From assembly GCF_904848585.1 (NCBI RefSeq), contig NZ_CAJHCR010000001.1:1302001-1366000 (forward strand): 64,000 nt of DNA. The letters are read 5' to 3'. Source of the DNA: Paraburkholderia kirstenboschensis (GTDB taxonomy: Bacteria > Pseudomonadota > Gammaproteobacteria > Burkholderiales > Burkholderiaceae). Below are positions 18,128 to 28,098 of the stretch, piece by piece. Each line of letters begins with the position of its first letter. The first letter of the stretch is position 1. The notes under the pieces were generated by a model. That model made no database searches, was not told the DNA's origin, and was given only the letters and a program-made list of their open reading frames with translations. The translations under genes were made by a program, and so were the position numbers.

Positions 18128-18568
18128 ACAACTCGTAGTGAGTTTGACGCCAGGGACGTGTGGAGCTCATGGTTGGTTTGGTGCCTGGAGCGCATGCAAC
18201 TCATGGTTGGTTTGGCGCTGGGAACGTGTGCAACTCATGGTTGGTTTGGCGCCTGGAGCGTATGCAAGTCATGGTTGGTTCGACGTCAGGAACGTATGCA
18301 ACTCATGGTTGGTTCGACGTCAGGAGCGTATGCAACTCATGGTCGGTTTGGCGCCAGGCACGTATGCAACTCATGGTCGGTTTGGCGCCAGGCACGTATG
18401 CAACTCATGGTCGGTTTGGCGCCAGGCACGTATACAACTCATGGTTGGCCGGCGCCAGGCACGTATGCAACTCATGGTTGGTTCGACGCCTGGAGCGTAT
18501 GCAACTCATGGTTGTTTCGACGCCAAGAACCCATGCGACTCATGCTTGATTTGCAGCGCGGAGCATGC
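18128..18568 (+). repeat. 34-bp minisatellite, about 12 copies
   Basis: Tandem units begin at about 18162, 18196, 18230, 18264, 18298, 18332, 18366, 18400, 18434, 18467, 18501 and 18535, with a decayed unit before (18128) and traces after. Most start GCAACTCATGG. Units at 18332, 18366 and 18400 are identical; the one at 18434 is 33 bp. No gene is seen in 18062-18693 apart from this array. Since 34 is not a multiple of 3 and the unit has no forward stop codon, all three forward frames stay open through the array. Confidence 0.95.
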
Positions 18569-18693
18569 GCAAACAACCCATAGCTGATTCCACGCGCGCA
18601 GCCCAGCGCGAAATAGTGAAATAAACCCGCCGCGAGCGACACCCCTGCGCAGTGAAACTCGCGCAGTGCTCGCGGCCGCTTTTGACTCGTGGC

Positions 18694-19146
18694 TTACGCG
18701 TCAGGCGCAGTCATCGTTTCGATGACTTTATCGAGCGCTTCGCCAAGCGCGAGCTTCTCTTTCTCGTCGAGGCAGTCGAACAGGTCGCCGTTCCACTTGC
18801 GCGCAATCGGCATGACCCTGCGATACAACGCGCGGCCCTCGGGCGTGAGCGACACGAGCACCACGCGGCCATCTTCGGCACTGGCTTCGCGTTTGACGAG
18901 GCCCTGTCTGATCAAAGCCTCGGCGGCGCGACTCGCCTGGCTCTTGTCGAGATTGGCATGCCTCGCGAGTTCCATGATCGAGAACGGTCCAAACGATCCC
19001 ACCGACGCGATCACGCGAGCCTCCGGCAACGTCACGCCGAGCTTGTCCTGGTAACGCTCGCTGATACCACGCTCCGCGAGCTTGTTGAGTACATGCAGAC
19101 GATATGTGAGGAGCTGTTCCAAGCCGGCTTTGGCGGAGTCCTTCAT
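18694..19146 (-). CDS. MarR-family transcriptional regulator
   Basis: 150 residues. Winged-helix domain in the middle: LGVTLPEARVIASVGSFG, then IMELARHANLDKSQASRAAE as recognition helices and REASAEDGRVVLVSLTPEG as the wing. Long N- and C-terminal helices would form the dimer interface. GGGAAG sits just upstream of ATG 19146; the frame could extend to 19197 but without a better site. Its start is 64 bp from the end of the glycerate kinase gene on the same strand, so it may be co-transcribed, but no target can be inferred with confidence. Confidence 0.9.
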   Translation of the reverse strand: MKDSAKAGLEQLLTYRLHVLNKLAERGISERYQDKLGVTLPEARVIASVGSFGPFSIMELARHANLDKSQASRAAEALIRQGLVKREASAEDGRVVLVSLTPEGRALYRRVMPIARKWNGDLFDCLDEKEKLALGEALDKVIETMTAPDA

Positions 19147-19210
19147 GGTCTTCCCGTGATGAGTAACGCGGTTGAGGCGCTGTGATTGTTGCCGCAACCA
19201 TGCCGCCGGG

Positions 19211-20356
19211 TCAACGCGCGCCGTACTTCAAACGCGTCAGTTGTTCGGCCTCATCCGCCAGGAGACGTGCAGCGTCGCGAATCGCGAATTCAAGCGTGAT
19301 CGGCCCAGGGGCCGGCGAGAAGCAACCACTGAAATATTCGGCAAGACGCGGCAGTGCTGCGGAGTCCACGGCGCCTGATAGCAGCGTGGCCGGCACACCC
19401 GCAGCCTGCGCATGACGGCACGCGATGAAGGGCGCCTTGCCGTGCAGCGTTTGCACGTCCGAGCGTCCTTCGCCGGTGATCAGCCAGTTCGCGCCCTGCA
19501 GTGCCGCGTCGAGGCCGATCTGCCGCGCGACCGTTTCCGCGCCTGGCTCGAACTGCGCGCCGAGCATGTGCAACGCGAAGCCGAGTCCACCTGCGGCACC
19601 CGCGCCTGGAAGGTCGCGGGCCGTGCGGCCGAGCGCTGCTTCGAGCAGATCGGCGTAGCGGGCGAGGGCGGCGTCGATGGTGGCGACCTGCTCCGGCTCG
19701 ACGCCTTTTTGCGGGCCGAAAACCGCTGTCGCCCCGTGCTCGCCGGCAAGCGGATTGTCGACGTCGGACATGCCGATGAACTGTGTATGTTCGAGCCGCG
19801 CGTCGAGTTGTGAAACGTCGACCCGCGCAACGCGAGCCAGTTGCTCGGGCGTCGGTTCGAGTTCACTGTCCTGGGCGTCGAATAGTTTCAGGCCGAGACC
19901 CGCGAGCAGGCCCGCGCCGCCGTCGTTCGTGCTGCTGCCGCCGAGCGCGACGAAAAACCGCCGCACGCCTGCGTCGAGCAGCGCGCTGATTGCTTCGCCC
20001 ATGCCGCGCGTGTTGCGCGCCTGAACAGGCACGCCCATTCCAACAGGGTCCGTGATGCCGACGATCTCCGCGGTTTCCACGATCGCGCTGCCGTCGGCGA
20101 GCACGCCTGTCAGCGCTTCGCGCACCGGGCCTGCCGCGCCGCGCACGGTCAGCTTGCGGCGCTCGCCGCCGCTCGTCAGCATGGCGTCGAGCGTGCCTTC
20201 GCCGCCGTCCGCCATTGGGCAGATTCGTACCTCGGCGTCCGGGCGGGCGCGCCGTACCCCCGACGCGATCGCCTGCGCGACCTGTTCGGCACCGAGCGAG
20301 CCTTTGAACGAATCCGGGGCAATGACGACGACAGGCGAGGACGGCGAATTGGGCAT
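19211..20356 (-). CDS. Glycerate kinase
   Basis: Phosphorylates D-glycerate (product usually 2-phosphoglycerate), feeding glyoxylate/glycerate carbon into glycolysis. 381 residues, typical of the GarK/GlxK type. Visible family blocks: VVIAPDSFKGSLGAEQVAQA at the N-terminus, PMADGGEGTLDA, FVALGGSSTNDGGAGLL, and GEGRSDVQTLHGKAP near the C-terminus. ATG 20356 (MPNSPSSPVVVIAP) is chosen over upstream in-frame ATGs because the conserved region begins right after it. No other glyoxylate-pathway genes lie next to it. Confidence 0.93.
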   Translation of the reverse strand: MPNSPSSPVVVIAPDSFKGSLGAEQVAQAIASGVRRARPDAEVRICPMADGGEGTLDAMLTSGGERRKLTVRGAAGPVREALTGVLADGSAIVETAEIVGITDPVGMGVPVQARNTRGMGEAISALLDAGVRRFFVALGGSSTNDGGAGLLAGLGLKLFDAQDSELEPTPEQLARVARVDVSQLDARLEHTQFIGMSDVDNPLAGEHGATAVFGPQKGVEPEQVATIDAALARYADLLEAALGRTARDLPGAGAAGGLGFALHMLGAQFEPGAETVARQIGLDAALQGANWLITGEGRSDVQTLHGKAPFIACRHAQAAGVPATLLSGAVDSAALPRLAEYFSGCFSPAPGPITLEFAIRDAARLLADEAEQLTRLKYGAR

Positions 20357-20790
20357 GGTGTCTCTGAATGGTTGGAGTATTGCCGGGCGGCGAAGCCGCT
20401 GGCGAGGCGAGCTGTTTAACGGACGCAACGCAGCCCCGAGCGCGTTCGCTAGCTTATCAGCATGGCCGCGCCGACTGAATATCCCGATCGGCATAGCCGG
20501 CATCGTCATTCGTGGTGATGTGTGGAGCCACAATGCAGGGCTCTCGCGCCGGCTGCGTCGTGCGAGAAGCGCGAAACCGCTTCAAAAAGCGCCCGAAAGG
20601 GCTCCGGATGCCGATAAAAATGCGCGCAACCATCGAATCCCGGTTAGCCGCGCAAATAGTTTGCTAAAATATTCGGCTCTTTGGACTCAACCGTGCTGCC
20701 GGTGGCCTGCAAGCCCGCGGCGCAGGCGCGCAAATGCGGCACGGAGAAGATAACTGAATTCGCTCGAATAATTTTAGGACGATTGAAGCC
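20357..20790. other. Divergent intergenic region before tig
   Basis: 434 bp between the glycerate kinase and trigger factor starts. A -10-like TAAAAT is at 20665-20670, but no good -35 is seen at 16-18 nt. No gene is supported here. Confidence 0.45.
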
Positions 20791-22137
20791 ATGGCTAACG
20801 TTGTTGAAAACCTCGGCAAGCTCGAACGCCGCGTAACGATTTCCCTGCCGAAGGACGCCGTGCAGAAGGAAGTGGACTCGCGTATCCGTCAACTCGCGAA
20901 GAACGTGCGCATGCCGGGTTTCCGCCCGGGCAAGGTGCCGCTCAAGATGGTGACGCAACAGTATTCGGGCCAGGTGGAAGCTGAAGTGCTGAGCGACAAG
21001 GTCGGCAAGGAATTCTTCGACATCAGCCGCGCCGAAAACCTGCGCGTCGCAGGCCAGCCGAGCTTCGCGCCGAAGGCCGACGCTACTGAGGGCGATTACG
21101 CCTTCGACGCGACCTTCGAGGTCTATCCGGAAGTGAAGCTGGGCGACGTCGCCACGGCTGAAATCGAGCGCACCACGACGACCATCAGCGAAGCGGAAAT
21201 CGACCGCACGCTTGAAATCCTGCGCAAGCAGCGCGTGCATTTCCACGCTCGCGGCGAAGCCGGCGAGCACGGCGACGGCGGCGGTGACACGGCGGCCAAG
21301 GAAGGCGATCGCGTGTCGGTCGACTTCGTCGGCAAGATCGACGGTGAAGTGTTCGAGGGCGGCAGCGCTGAAGACTTCGCGTTCGTGCTGGGCGAAGGCC
21401 GCATGCTGCCGGAATTCGAAAAGGCAGCTACCGGCCTGAAGGTCGGCGAAACGAAGGAATTCGATCTGGCGTTCCCGGCCGATTATCACGGCAAGGACGT
21501 GGCCGGCAAGACGGCACAATTCACGATCACGATGAAAAAGATCGAGTGGCCGCACCTGCCGGAAATCGACGCGGAATTCGCGAAGTCGCTCGGCATTGAA
21601 GACGGCGACCTGACCAAGATGCGCGCGGAGATCAAAGACAATCTGGAGCGTGAAGCGAAGCGCCGCACGCAAGCCATCGTCAAGAATCAGGTGATGGACG
21701 CGCTCCTGAAGATCTCGGAACTCGACGTGCCGAACGCGCTGATCGAGCAGGATCAGGAGCGTCTCGTGGCAATGGCGCGTCAGGATCTGGAACAGCGTGG
21801 CGTGCCGAACGCTAAAGATGCGCCGATTCCTGCCGCTATGTTCAAGGAACAGGCCGAGCGCCGCGTCAAGCTGGGCCTCGTGCTGGCCGAACTGGTGAAG
21901 GCGAACAACCTGCAGGCCAAGCCGGAGCAGATCCGCGCAGAAGTCGACGAGTTCGCGAAAAGCTACGAAGACCCGAAGGAAGTCGTCCGCTGGTATTATT
22001 CGAACCAGCAACGTCTTGCTGAAATGGAAGCGTACGTCGTTGAAGCCAACGTCGTCGAATTCGTGCTGAGCAAGGCCAAGGTGACGGACAAGGAAGTGAG
22101 CTTCGAAGAACTGGCAAGCGCAACGGCGCAAGCATAA
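20791..22137 (+). CDS. tig: Trigger factor (ribosome-associated chaperone)
   Basis: Binds the ribosome exit tunnel and shields nascent chains; also has FKBP-type prolyl isomerase activity. 448 residues, as expected. The N-terminal ribosome-binding domain contains the signature [11 protein letters not shown]; the FKBP domain is at about 165-250 ([20 protein letters not shown]), and the rest is the helical substrate-binding domain. A small His/Gly/Asp-rich insert ([15 protein letters not shown]) precedes the FKBP domain. AGGA lies before the ATG. First gene of the tig-clpP-clpX-lon block, followed by its own terminator. Confidence 0.98.
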   Translation: MANVVENLGKLERRVTISLPKDAVQKEVDSRIRQLAKNVRMPGFRPGKVPLKMVTQQYSGQVEAEVLSDKVGKEFFDISRAENLRVAGQPSFAPKADATEGDYAFDATFEVYPEVKLGDVATAEIERTTTTISEAEIDRTLEILRKQRVHFHARGEAGEHGDGGGDTAAKEGDRVSVDFVGKIDGEVFEGGSAEDFAFVLGEGRMLPEFEKAATGLKVGETKEFDLAFPADYHGKDVAGKTAQFTITMKKIEWPHLPEIDAEFAKSLGIEDGDLTKMRAEIKDNLEREAKRRTQAIVKNQVMDALLKISELDVPNALIEQDQERLVAMARQDLEQRGVPNAKDAPIPAAMFKEQAERRVKLGLVLAELVKANNLQAKPEQIRAEVDEFAKSYEDPKEVVRWYYSNQQRLAEMEAYVVEANVVEFVLSKAKVTDKEVSFEELASATAQA

Positions 22138-22148
22138 GCGTCGCTGCA

Positions 22149-22193
22149 ACGGCGTGCCGGCTGTCGGAGTGACGGCCCGCACGCCGTTTTTTT
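22149..22193 (+). terminator. Terminator after tig
   Basis: Stem ACGGCGTGC (22149-22157) with GCACGCCGT (22179-22187), followed by a run of seven T (22187-22193). Confidence 0.85.
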
Positions 22194-22220
22194 GTGCTGT
22201 TTTTGTGCGGTTTGTGTGCA

Positions 22221-22250
22221 CTTGAATACGGGCTGGTCGACCACACCTGT
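22221..22250 (+). promoter_or_regulatory. Heat-shock-like promoter upstream of clpP
   Basis: CTTGAA (22221-22226), 14-nt spacer, CCACACCTGT (22241-22250). This resembles the sigma-32 pattern CTTGAA...CCCCATNT with the right spacing, and is matched by a similar arrangement before lon. It lies just after the tig terminator, 45 nt before the clpP ATG. Confidence 0.5.
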
Positions 22251-22294
22251 CTAGCATCTGATATTTAGAATATTTCCAGACAAGGATCCATTGC

Positions 22295-22948
22295 ATGACC
22301 TTTCGCGCCCAAATGCTGGACACGTTGACCTCCCAGTCGTCCCGGGATCTCGAAGCGCAGGCGCTCGGACTGGTGCCGATCGTCGTGGAAACGAGCGGCC
22401 GGGGCGAGCGCTCGTATGACATCTACTCGCGTCTGCTGAAGGAACGCATTGTGTTCCTGGTGGGCGAGGTGAACGACCAGACGGCCAACCTGGTGGTCGC
22501 GCAAATGCTGTTTCTGGAAAGCGAGAATCCCGACAAGGACATCTATTTCTATATCAACAGCCCGGGCGGCTCCGTGTCGGCCGGCATGGCGATTTACGAT
22601 ACGATGCAGTTCATCAAGCCGGACGTTTCCACGCTGTGCATGGGGCTGGCGGCGAGCATGGGCGCTTTCCTGCTCGCAGCAGGCGCAAAGGGCAAGCGCT
22701 TCGCGCTGCCGAATTCGCGCGTCATGATCCACCAGCCGTTGGGCGGCGCCCGCGGTCAGGCGTCGGACATCGAAATTCAGGCGCGCGAAATTCTGTACCT
22801 GAAGGAGCGGCTCAATCATCTGCTGGCGCACCACACTGGCCAACCCGTCGAGCGTATTGCACGCGACACCGATCGTGACAACTTCATGTCCGGCGACGAC
22901 GCTCAAGCCTACGGTCTGGTCGATCAGGTAGCCCACAAGCGTCCTTGA
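22295..22948 (+). CDS. clpP: ATP-dependent Clp protease proteolytic subunit
   Basis: Serine peptidase that forms the two-ring degradation chamber used by ClpX and ClpA. 217 residues. The catalytic triad is Ser121 (GLAASMGAF), His146 (VMIHQPLGG) and Asp195 (DTDRDNF), with the same His-to-Asp spacing as in E. coli. A short N-terminal stretch before [22 protein letters not shown] is probably processed. AAGGA lies about 10 nt before the ATG. Followed after 180 bp by clpX. Confidence 0.98.
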   Translation: MTFRAQMLDTLTSQSSRDLEAQALGLVPIVVETSGRGERSYDIYSRLLKERIVFLVGEVNDQTANLVVAQMLFLESENPDKDIYFYINSPGGSVSAGMAIYDTMQFIKPDVSTLCMGLAASMGAFLLAAGAKGKRFALPNSRVMIHQPLGGARGQASDIEIQAREILYLKERLNHLLAHHTGQPVERIARDTDRDNFMSGDDAQAYGLVDQVAHKRP

Positions 22949-23128
22949 TCGGGTGCGGGTTTGCGCTAAATCGGGGCAAATCCCGCGTCTGATCGGTTGT
23001 GAAATAATCAAGACTCGTCCGAGCGCCTGCGGCAAACGCCGTCACATTGCTCAGCCCGGCCGCGCCCAACTGCGAGGCGGGGGCAAACGGCGTATCATGT
23101 AATCGAGTGTCCGGAGGCTCACACATCT

Positions 23129-24400
<1,272 letters not shown>

Positions 24401-24417
24401 TCGGCTTCGGGTACTGC

Positions 24418-24451
24418 AAAAAGCCGTTCATGGCGACGTGAACGGCTTTTT
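24418..24451 (+). terminator. Terminator after clpX
   Basis: 13-bp perfect stem AAAAAGCCGTTCA (24418-24430) with its complement at 24439-24451, 8-nt loop, ending in TTTTT. Confidence 0.9.
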
Positions 24452-24487
24452 CGTTTATCGTGTGGTCAGAATGGTTGTTTTCACAAT

Positions 24488-24517
24488 GGAGTCACTGAAC
24501 CTTCGGAGTCACTGAAC
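24488..24517. repeat. 13-bp direct repeat upstream of lon
   Basis: GGAGTCACTGAAC occurs at 24488-24500 and again at 24505-24517, 17 nt apart, just upstream of the putative lon promoter. It could be a regulator-binding site or a small duplication. Confidence 0.7.
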
Positions 24518-24536
24518 TTTTCCCACACGCGGAGGC

Positions 24537-24566
24537 CTTGCAATAGTTTCTGCTGGCCTCACCTAT
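24537..24566 (+). promoter_or_regulatory. Heat-shock-like promoter upstream of lon
   Basis: CTTGCA (24537-24542), 14-nt spacer, CCTCACCTAT (24557-24566). The -10-like part matches the one before clpP at 8 of 10 positions and the spacing is the same, supporting a sigma-32-type promoter. Confidence 0.5.
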
Positions 24567-24599
24567 CGAACGAACTGATTCCACTCATGGGGAAATGAA

Positions 24600-27023
24600 A
24601 TGTCAGGAACCCAACTCCTCCCGCAGGAACGCATTACGCTCCCGCTGCTCCCGCTGCGCGACGTAGTCGTTTTCCCGCACATGGTGATTCCGCTCTTCGT
24701 AGGCCGCCCGAAGTCGATCAAGGCTCTCGAAGCAGCGATGGAAGGCGGCAAGCACATCATGCTCGTCGCCCAGAAAACGGCTGCGAAAGATGAACCGACC
24801 GAAAAGGACATGTACGAAGTAGGGTGTATTGCCAACATCCTGCAAATGCTGAAGCTGCCAGATGGCACCGTAAAGGTGCTCGTCGAGGGCTTGCAGCGCG
24901 CGAAAACGCTTTCCATCGAAGAACAGGAAACGCAGTTCTCGTGCGAAGTCATGCCGCTCGAGCCCGACCACGCCGACAGCGCTGAAACCGAAGCGCTGCG
25001 CCGCGCGATCGTGTCGCAGTTCGATCAGTATGTGAAGCTGAACAAGAAGATCCCGCCTGAGATCCTGACGTCGCTGTCGGGTATCGACGAAGCCGGGCGT
25101 CTGGCCGACACAATCGCGGCGCATCTGCCGCTCAAGCTCGACCAGAAACAGCACATCCTGGAAATGTTCCCGGTTATCGAGCGACTCGAGCATCTGCTCG
25201 CGCAACTCGAGGCCGAGATCGACATCCTGCAGGTTGAAAAGCGTATCCGTGGGCGTGTGAAACGCCAGATGGAGAAGAGCCAGCGCGAGTACTACCTGAA
25301 CGAGCAGGTCAAGGCGATCCAGAAGGAACTCGGCGAAGGCGAAGAAGGTGCGGACCTCGAAGAACTCGAGAAGCGCATCACGGCTGCCCGCATGCCGAAG
25401 GAAGCAAAGAAGAAGGCCGACGCCGAACTGAAGAAGCTCAAGCTGATGTCGCCGATGTCAGCTGAAGCGACGGTCGTGCGCAACTATATCGATACGCTGA
25501 TCGGCTTGCCGTGGCGCAAGAAGAGCAAGGTCAACAACGACCTCTCGAATGCGGAACGCGTGCTCGACGAAGACCACTTCGGTCTCGAGAAAGTGAAGGA
25601 ACGCATTCTCGAGTATCTCGCGGTTCAGCAACGTGTTGATAAGGTGAAAGCGCCGATTCTGTGCCTCGTTGGGCCTCCGGGTGTTGGTAAGACGTCGCTG
25701 GGCCAGTCGATCGCTCGCGCAACGAACCGCAAGTTCGTGCGTATGGCGCTCGGTGGCGTGCGCGACGAAGCCGAGATTCGCGGTCACCGTCGTACGTATA
25801 TCGGTTCCATGCCGGGCAAGATTTTGCAAAGCCTGACCAAGGTCGGTGTGCGCAATCCGCTCTTCCTGCTCGACGAAGTCGACAAGATGGGTCAGGATTT
25901 CCGCGGCGATCCGTCGTCGGCATTGCTCGAAGTGCTCGATCCGGAACAGAACCATACGTTCGCCGATCACTACGTCGAAGTGGACTTCGATCTGTCGGAC
26001 GTGATGTTCGTGGCGACGTCGAACTCGCTGAACATTCCGCCGCCGTTGCTCGACCGGATGGAAGTGATCCGTCTGTCGGGTTACACGGAAGACGAAAAGG
26101 TCAGCATCGCGCAACGTTATCTTTTGCCCAAGCAGAAGAAGAACAACGGCCTCAAGGATGGCGAGGTCGATGTGACGGAAACCGCGATCCGCGACATCAT
26201 TCGTTACTACACGCGCGAAGCGGGCGTTCGTTCGCTCGAGCGTGAAATTTCGAAGATCTGCCGCAAGGTCGTGAAGATGCTTCTGCTGAAGAAGGCGGAA
26301 GGCGCGGTGAAGGTCGACGGCAGCAACCTCGATACGTTCCTCGGCGTGCGCAAGTACGACTTCGGTCTGGCAGCGAAGGAAAATCAGGTGGGCCAGGTCA
26401 CGGGTCTCGCGTGGACGGAAGTGGGCGGCGATCTGCTGACCATCGAAGCCGCCGTGATGCCGGGCAAGGGCAATGTGATTCGCACGGGTTCGCTTGGCGA
26501 CGTGATGAAGGAATCCGTCGAAGCAGCGCGCTCGGTGGTCCGCTCGCGTTCGCGTCGTCTTGGGGTCAAGGACGAAGCGTTCGAAAAGCAGGACATTCAC
26601 ATCCACGTACCTGAAGGCGCAACGCCGAAAGACGGTCCTTCGGCTGGTATCGCTATGACGACTGCGCTGGTGTCGGTGCTGACCGGTATTCCGGTGCGGG
26701 CCGACGTCGCGATGACAGGCGAAATCACGTTGCGCGGCGAAGTGCTGCCGATCGGCGGTCTGAAAGAGAAGCTGCTGGCGGCGCATCGCGGCGGCATCAA
26801 GCTGGTGCTGATCCCGGAAGAAAACGTCAAGGACTTGACGGAGATTCCGGACAACGTGAAGAACGCGATCGAAATCGTGCCGGTCCGCTGGATCGACAAG
26901 GTGCTCGAACTGGCGCTCGAACGTGTGCCGTCGCCGTTGCCGGAAGAAGAGCCGAAGCCTGCGTCGCCCGTTGCGGCCGAGCCCGGCAAGGACTCCGGCG
27001 CCACGGATGTCGTGAAGCACTAA
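24600..27023 (+). CDS. lon: ATP-dependent protease Lon
   Basis: Cytoplasmic AAA+ serine protease that degrades misfolded and regulatory proteins. 807 residues. N-terminal substrate-binding domain, coiled region at about 200-280, Walker A GPPGVGKT at 358-365, and a C-terminal protease domain with the catalytic dyad Ser681 (PKDGPSAG) and Lys724 ([14 protein letters not shown]). The last 30 residues are a Pro/Glu/Ala-rich tail. ATG 24600 follows GGGGAAATGAA. It has its own likely heat-shock promoter and is followed by a terminator. Confidence 0.98.
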   Translation: MSGTQLLPQERITLPLLPLRDVVVFPHMVIPLFVGRPKSIKALEAAMEGGKHIMLVAQKTAAKDEPTEKDMYEVGCIANILQMLKLPDGTVKVLVEGLQRAKTLSIEEQETQFSCEVMPLEPDHADSAETEALRRAIVSQFDQYVKLNKKIPPEILTSLSGIDEAGRLADTIAAHLPLKLDQKQHILEMFPVIERLEHLLAQLEAEIDILQVEKRIRGRVKRQMEKSQREYYLNEQVKAIQKELGEGEEGADLEELEKRITAARMPKEAKKKADAELKKLKLMSPMSAEATVVRNYIDTLIGLPWRKKSKVNNDLSNAERVLDEDHFGLEKVKERILEYLAVQQRVDKVKAPILCLVGPPGVGKTSLGQSIARATNRKFVRMALGGVRDEAEIRGHRRTYIGSMPGKILQSLTKVGVRNPLFLLDEVDKMGQDFRGDPSSALLEVLDPEQNHTFADHYVEVDFDLSDVMFVATSNSLNIPPPLLDRMEVIRLSGYTEDEKVSIAQRYLLPKQKKNNGLKDGEVDVTETAIRDIIRYYTREAGVRSLEREISKICRKVVKMLLLKKAEGAVKVDGSNLDTFLGVRKYDFGLAAKENQVGQVTGLAWTEVGGDLLTIEAAVMPGKGNVIRTGSLGDVMKESVEAARSVVRSRSRRLGVKDEAFEKQDIHIHVPEGATPKDGPSAGIAMTTALVSVLTGIPVRADVAMTGEITLRGEVLPIGGLKEKLLAAHRGGIKLVLIPEENVKDLTEIPDNVKNAIEIVPVRWIDKVLELALERVPSPLPEEEPKPASPVAAEPGKDSGATDVVKH

Positions 27024-27051
27024 GCCTTCAGCAAAATCCTTGCTGTACAAG

Positions 27052-27081
27052 AACCCGCGGTCTTAACGGCCGCGGGTTTTC
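27052..27081 (+). terminator. Terminator after lon
   Basis: Stem AACCCGCGG (27052-27060) with CCGCGGGTT (27070-27078) plus a T tract. The remaining lon-hupB spacer (to 27389) holds the hupB promoter and a GTCGGC/GCCGAC hairpin at 27201-27219, and no gene. Confidence 0.85.
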
Positions 27082-27253
27082 TATTGCCGCACGATCTGGA
27101 AGACACTTGCAGCAACGTGCCTCGTGATTGCATCAAGAATCACGTGAACAGCGAACCGCTGACGTGCTAACTCGTTGCGCCCGCATCTAATGCATCCCAA
27201 GTCGGCATCCCAAGCCGACATCCACGTCGCGAGATAAATAGACCGTCAGAACC

Positions 27254-27266
27254 GCCTGAATCAGGC
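27254..27266. promoter_or_regulatory. Palindrome upstream of hupB promoter
   Basis: GCCTGA-A-TCAGGC, a perfect 6-bp inverted repeat with a 1-nt centre, ends 10 nt upstream of the hupB -35 box. It may be an activator or repressor site; the binding protein is unknown. Confidence 0.35.
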
Positions 27267-27276
27267 TCAATCCCGG

Positions 27277-27305
27277 TTGACACGTGGGTTTCGGCCAATT
27301 CTAAT
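27277..27305 (+). promoter_or_regulatory. Sigma-70 promoter of hupB
   Basis: Perfect -35 TTGACA (27277-27282), 17-nt spacer, -10 TCTAAT (27300-27305; 5 of 6). The predicted start near 27312 gives a leader of about 78 nt. Confidence 0.8.
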
Positions 27306-27389
27306 GACTCGGCCCGGCGTTGCCGCCGGCCAGATGATGTCAGGCGCTGCAAAGCGCCGTTCGGTTTTAAAACATTCTCGGGGGTAAGG

Positions 27390-27662
27390 ATGAACAAGAC
27401 GGAATTGATCGATCACATTGCGCAGCAAGCGGAGATTTCGAAGGCTGCGGCCGGACGCGCGCTCGACGCAGTGATCGGCGGTGTGAAAGGCACGTTGAAG
27501 AAAGGCGGTTCGGTGACGTTGGTTGGTTTCGGCACGTTTGCCGTTGGCAAGCGCACGGCTCGCACGGGGCGCAATCCGCGGACCGGCGACGCGATCAAAA
27601 TCAAGGCGGCCAAGGTGCCGAAATTTAGGCCTGGCAAAGCGCTAAAGGATGCGCTAAACTAA
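27390..27662 (+). CDS. hupB: DNA-binding protein HU-beta
   Basis: Nucleoid-associated protein that bends DNA as a dimer. 90 residues, full length. [20 protein letters not shown] is the helical dimerisation part; [21 protein letters not shown] is the signature that forms the beta-ribbon arms, including the Arg-Asn-Pro tip that intercalates into DNA. GGGGGTAAGG precedes the ATG. Transcribed from a clear sigma-70 promoter. The position after lon is the same as in many proteobacteria. Confidence 0.98.
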   Translation: MNKTELIDHIAQQAEISKAAAGRALDAVIGGVKGTLKKGGSVTLVGFGTFAVGKRTARTGRNPRTGDAIKIKAAKVPKFRPGKALKDALN

Positions 27663-27806
27663 TGGGCTTGCTGCTTGAGAAATAGCAGGTTCGCCAGAAA
27701 GAAGGGCGGCGAATTTGAATTACTGGCTGCTCGTTTCGGTTGTTGTTCAATCAGGCGAGACGGACCAATCAGGCAGCAATAGCAGAAGCACATGAATCAT
27801 GAAGCC

Positions 27807-27882
27807 GGGTGCTTAGCTCAGTTGGTAGAGCGGCGCCCTTACAAGGCGTAGGTCGGGAGTTCGAGCCTCTCAGCACCCACCA
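27807..27882 (+). tRNA. tRNA-Val (anticodon UAC)
   Basis: 76-nt tRNA: acceptor GGGTGCT pairs with AGCACCC, anticodon loop CTTACAA (UAC), T-arm with GGGAGTTCGAGCCTCTC, encoded CCA at 27880-27882. Probably co-transcribed with tRNA-Asp 56 nt downstream. Confidence 0.97.
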
Positions 27883-27938
27883 GTTTCAGATTCTCTTAAA
27901 GTGTTTCAGCGCAGTGACGCAGTGAAAGCGCAGTATAA

Positions 27939-28015
27939 GGAGTGGTAGTTCAGTCGGTTAGAATACCGGCCTGTCACGCCGGGGGTCGCGGGTTCGAGTC
28001 CCGTCCACTCCGCCA
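27939..28015 (+). tRNA. tRNA-Asp (anticodon GUC)
   Basis: 77-nt tRNA: acceptor GGAGTGG pairs with CCACTCC, anticodon loop CTGTCAC (GUC), T-arm GCGGGTTCGAGTCCCGT, encoded CCA at 28013-28015. Confidence 0.97.
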
Positions 28016-28024
28016 GTATCCTCG

Positions 28025-28052
28025 AAAGGCGAACTCCGGTTCGCCTTTTTTA
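28025..28052 (+). terminator. Terminator after the tRNA pair
   Basis: Stem AAAGGCGAAC (28025-28034) with GTTCGCCTTT (28039-28048), 4-nt loop, then a T run. It lies just before ppiD, so ppiD probably has its own promoter. Confidence 0.85.
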
Positions 28053-28098
28053 TTGCCCGCTGTTGTAAGATCGGGCGTTCTGTTTTTGGCACTCACGC

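Noticed and set aside
18128..18568. CRISPR array
   Set aside because: The units are contiguous and similar over their whole length. There are no unique spacers between conserved repeats and no cas genes nearby.
18138..18587. Forward open frames of about 130-150 codons across the 34-bp repeat, with Trp/His/Met-rich repeated peptides
   Set aside because: All three frames are open because of the repeat period, there is no ribosome binding site, and the composition is unlike a normal protein. Kept as a repeat, not a gene.
20644..22422. 592-codon open frame antisense to tig
   Set aside because: It covers the whole trigger factor gene and its terminator in reverse; no domain.
25458..27050. 530-codon open frame antisense to lon
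   Set aside because: Shadow of a conserved gene; no domain or ribosome binding site.
26995..28060. tRNA cluster as a genomic-island attachment site
   Set aside because: No integrase, no direct repeat of the tRNA 3' end and no foreign genes follow; ppiD is in its usual neighbourhood.
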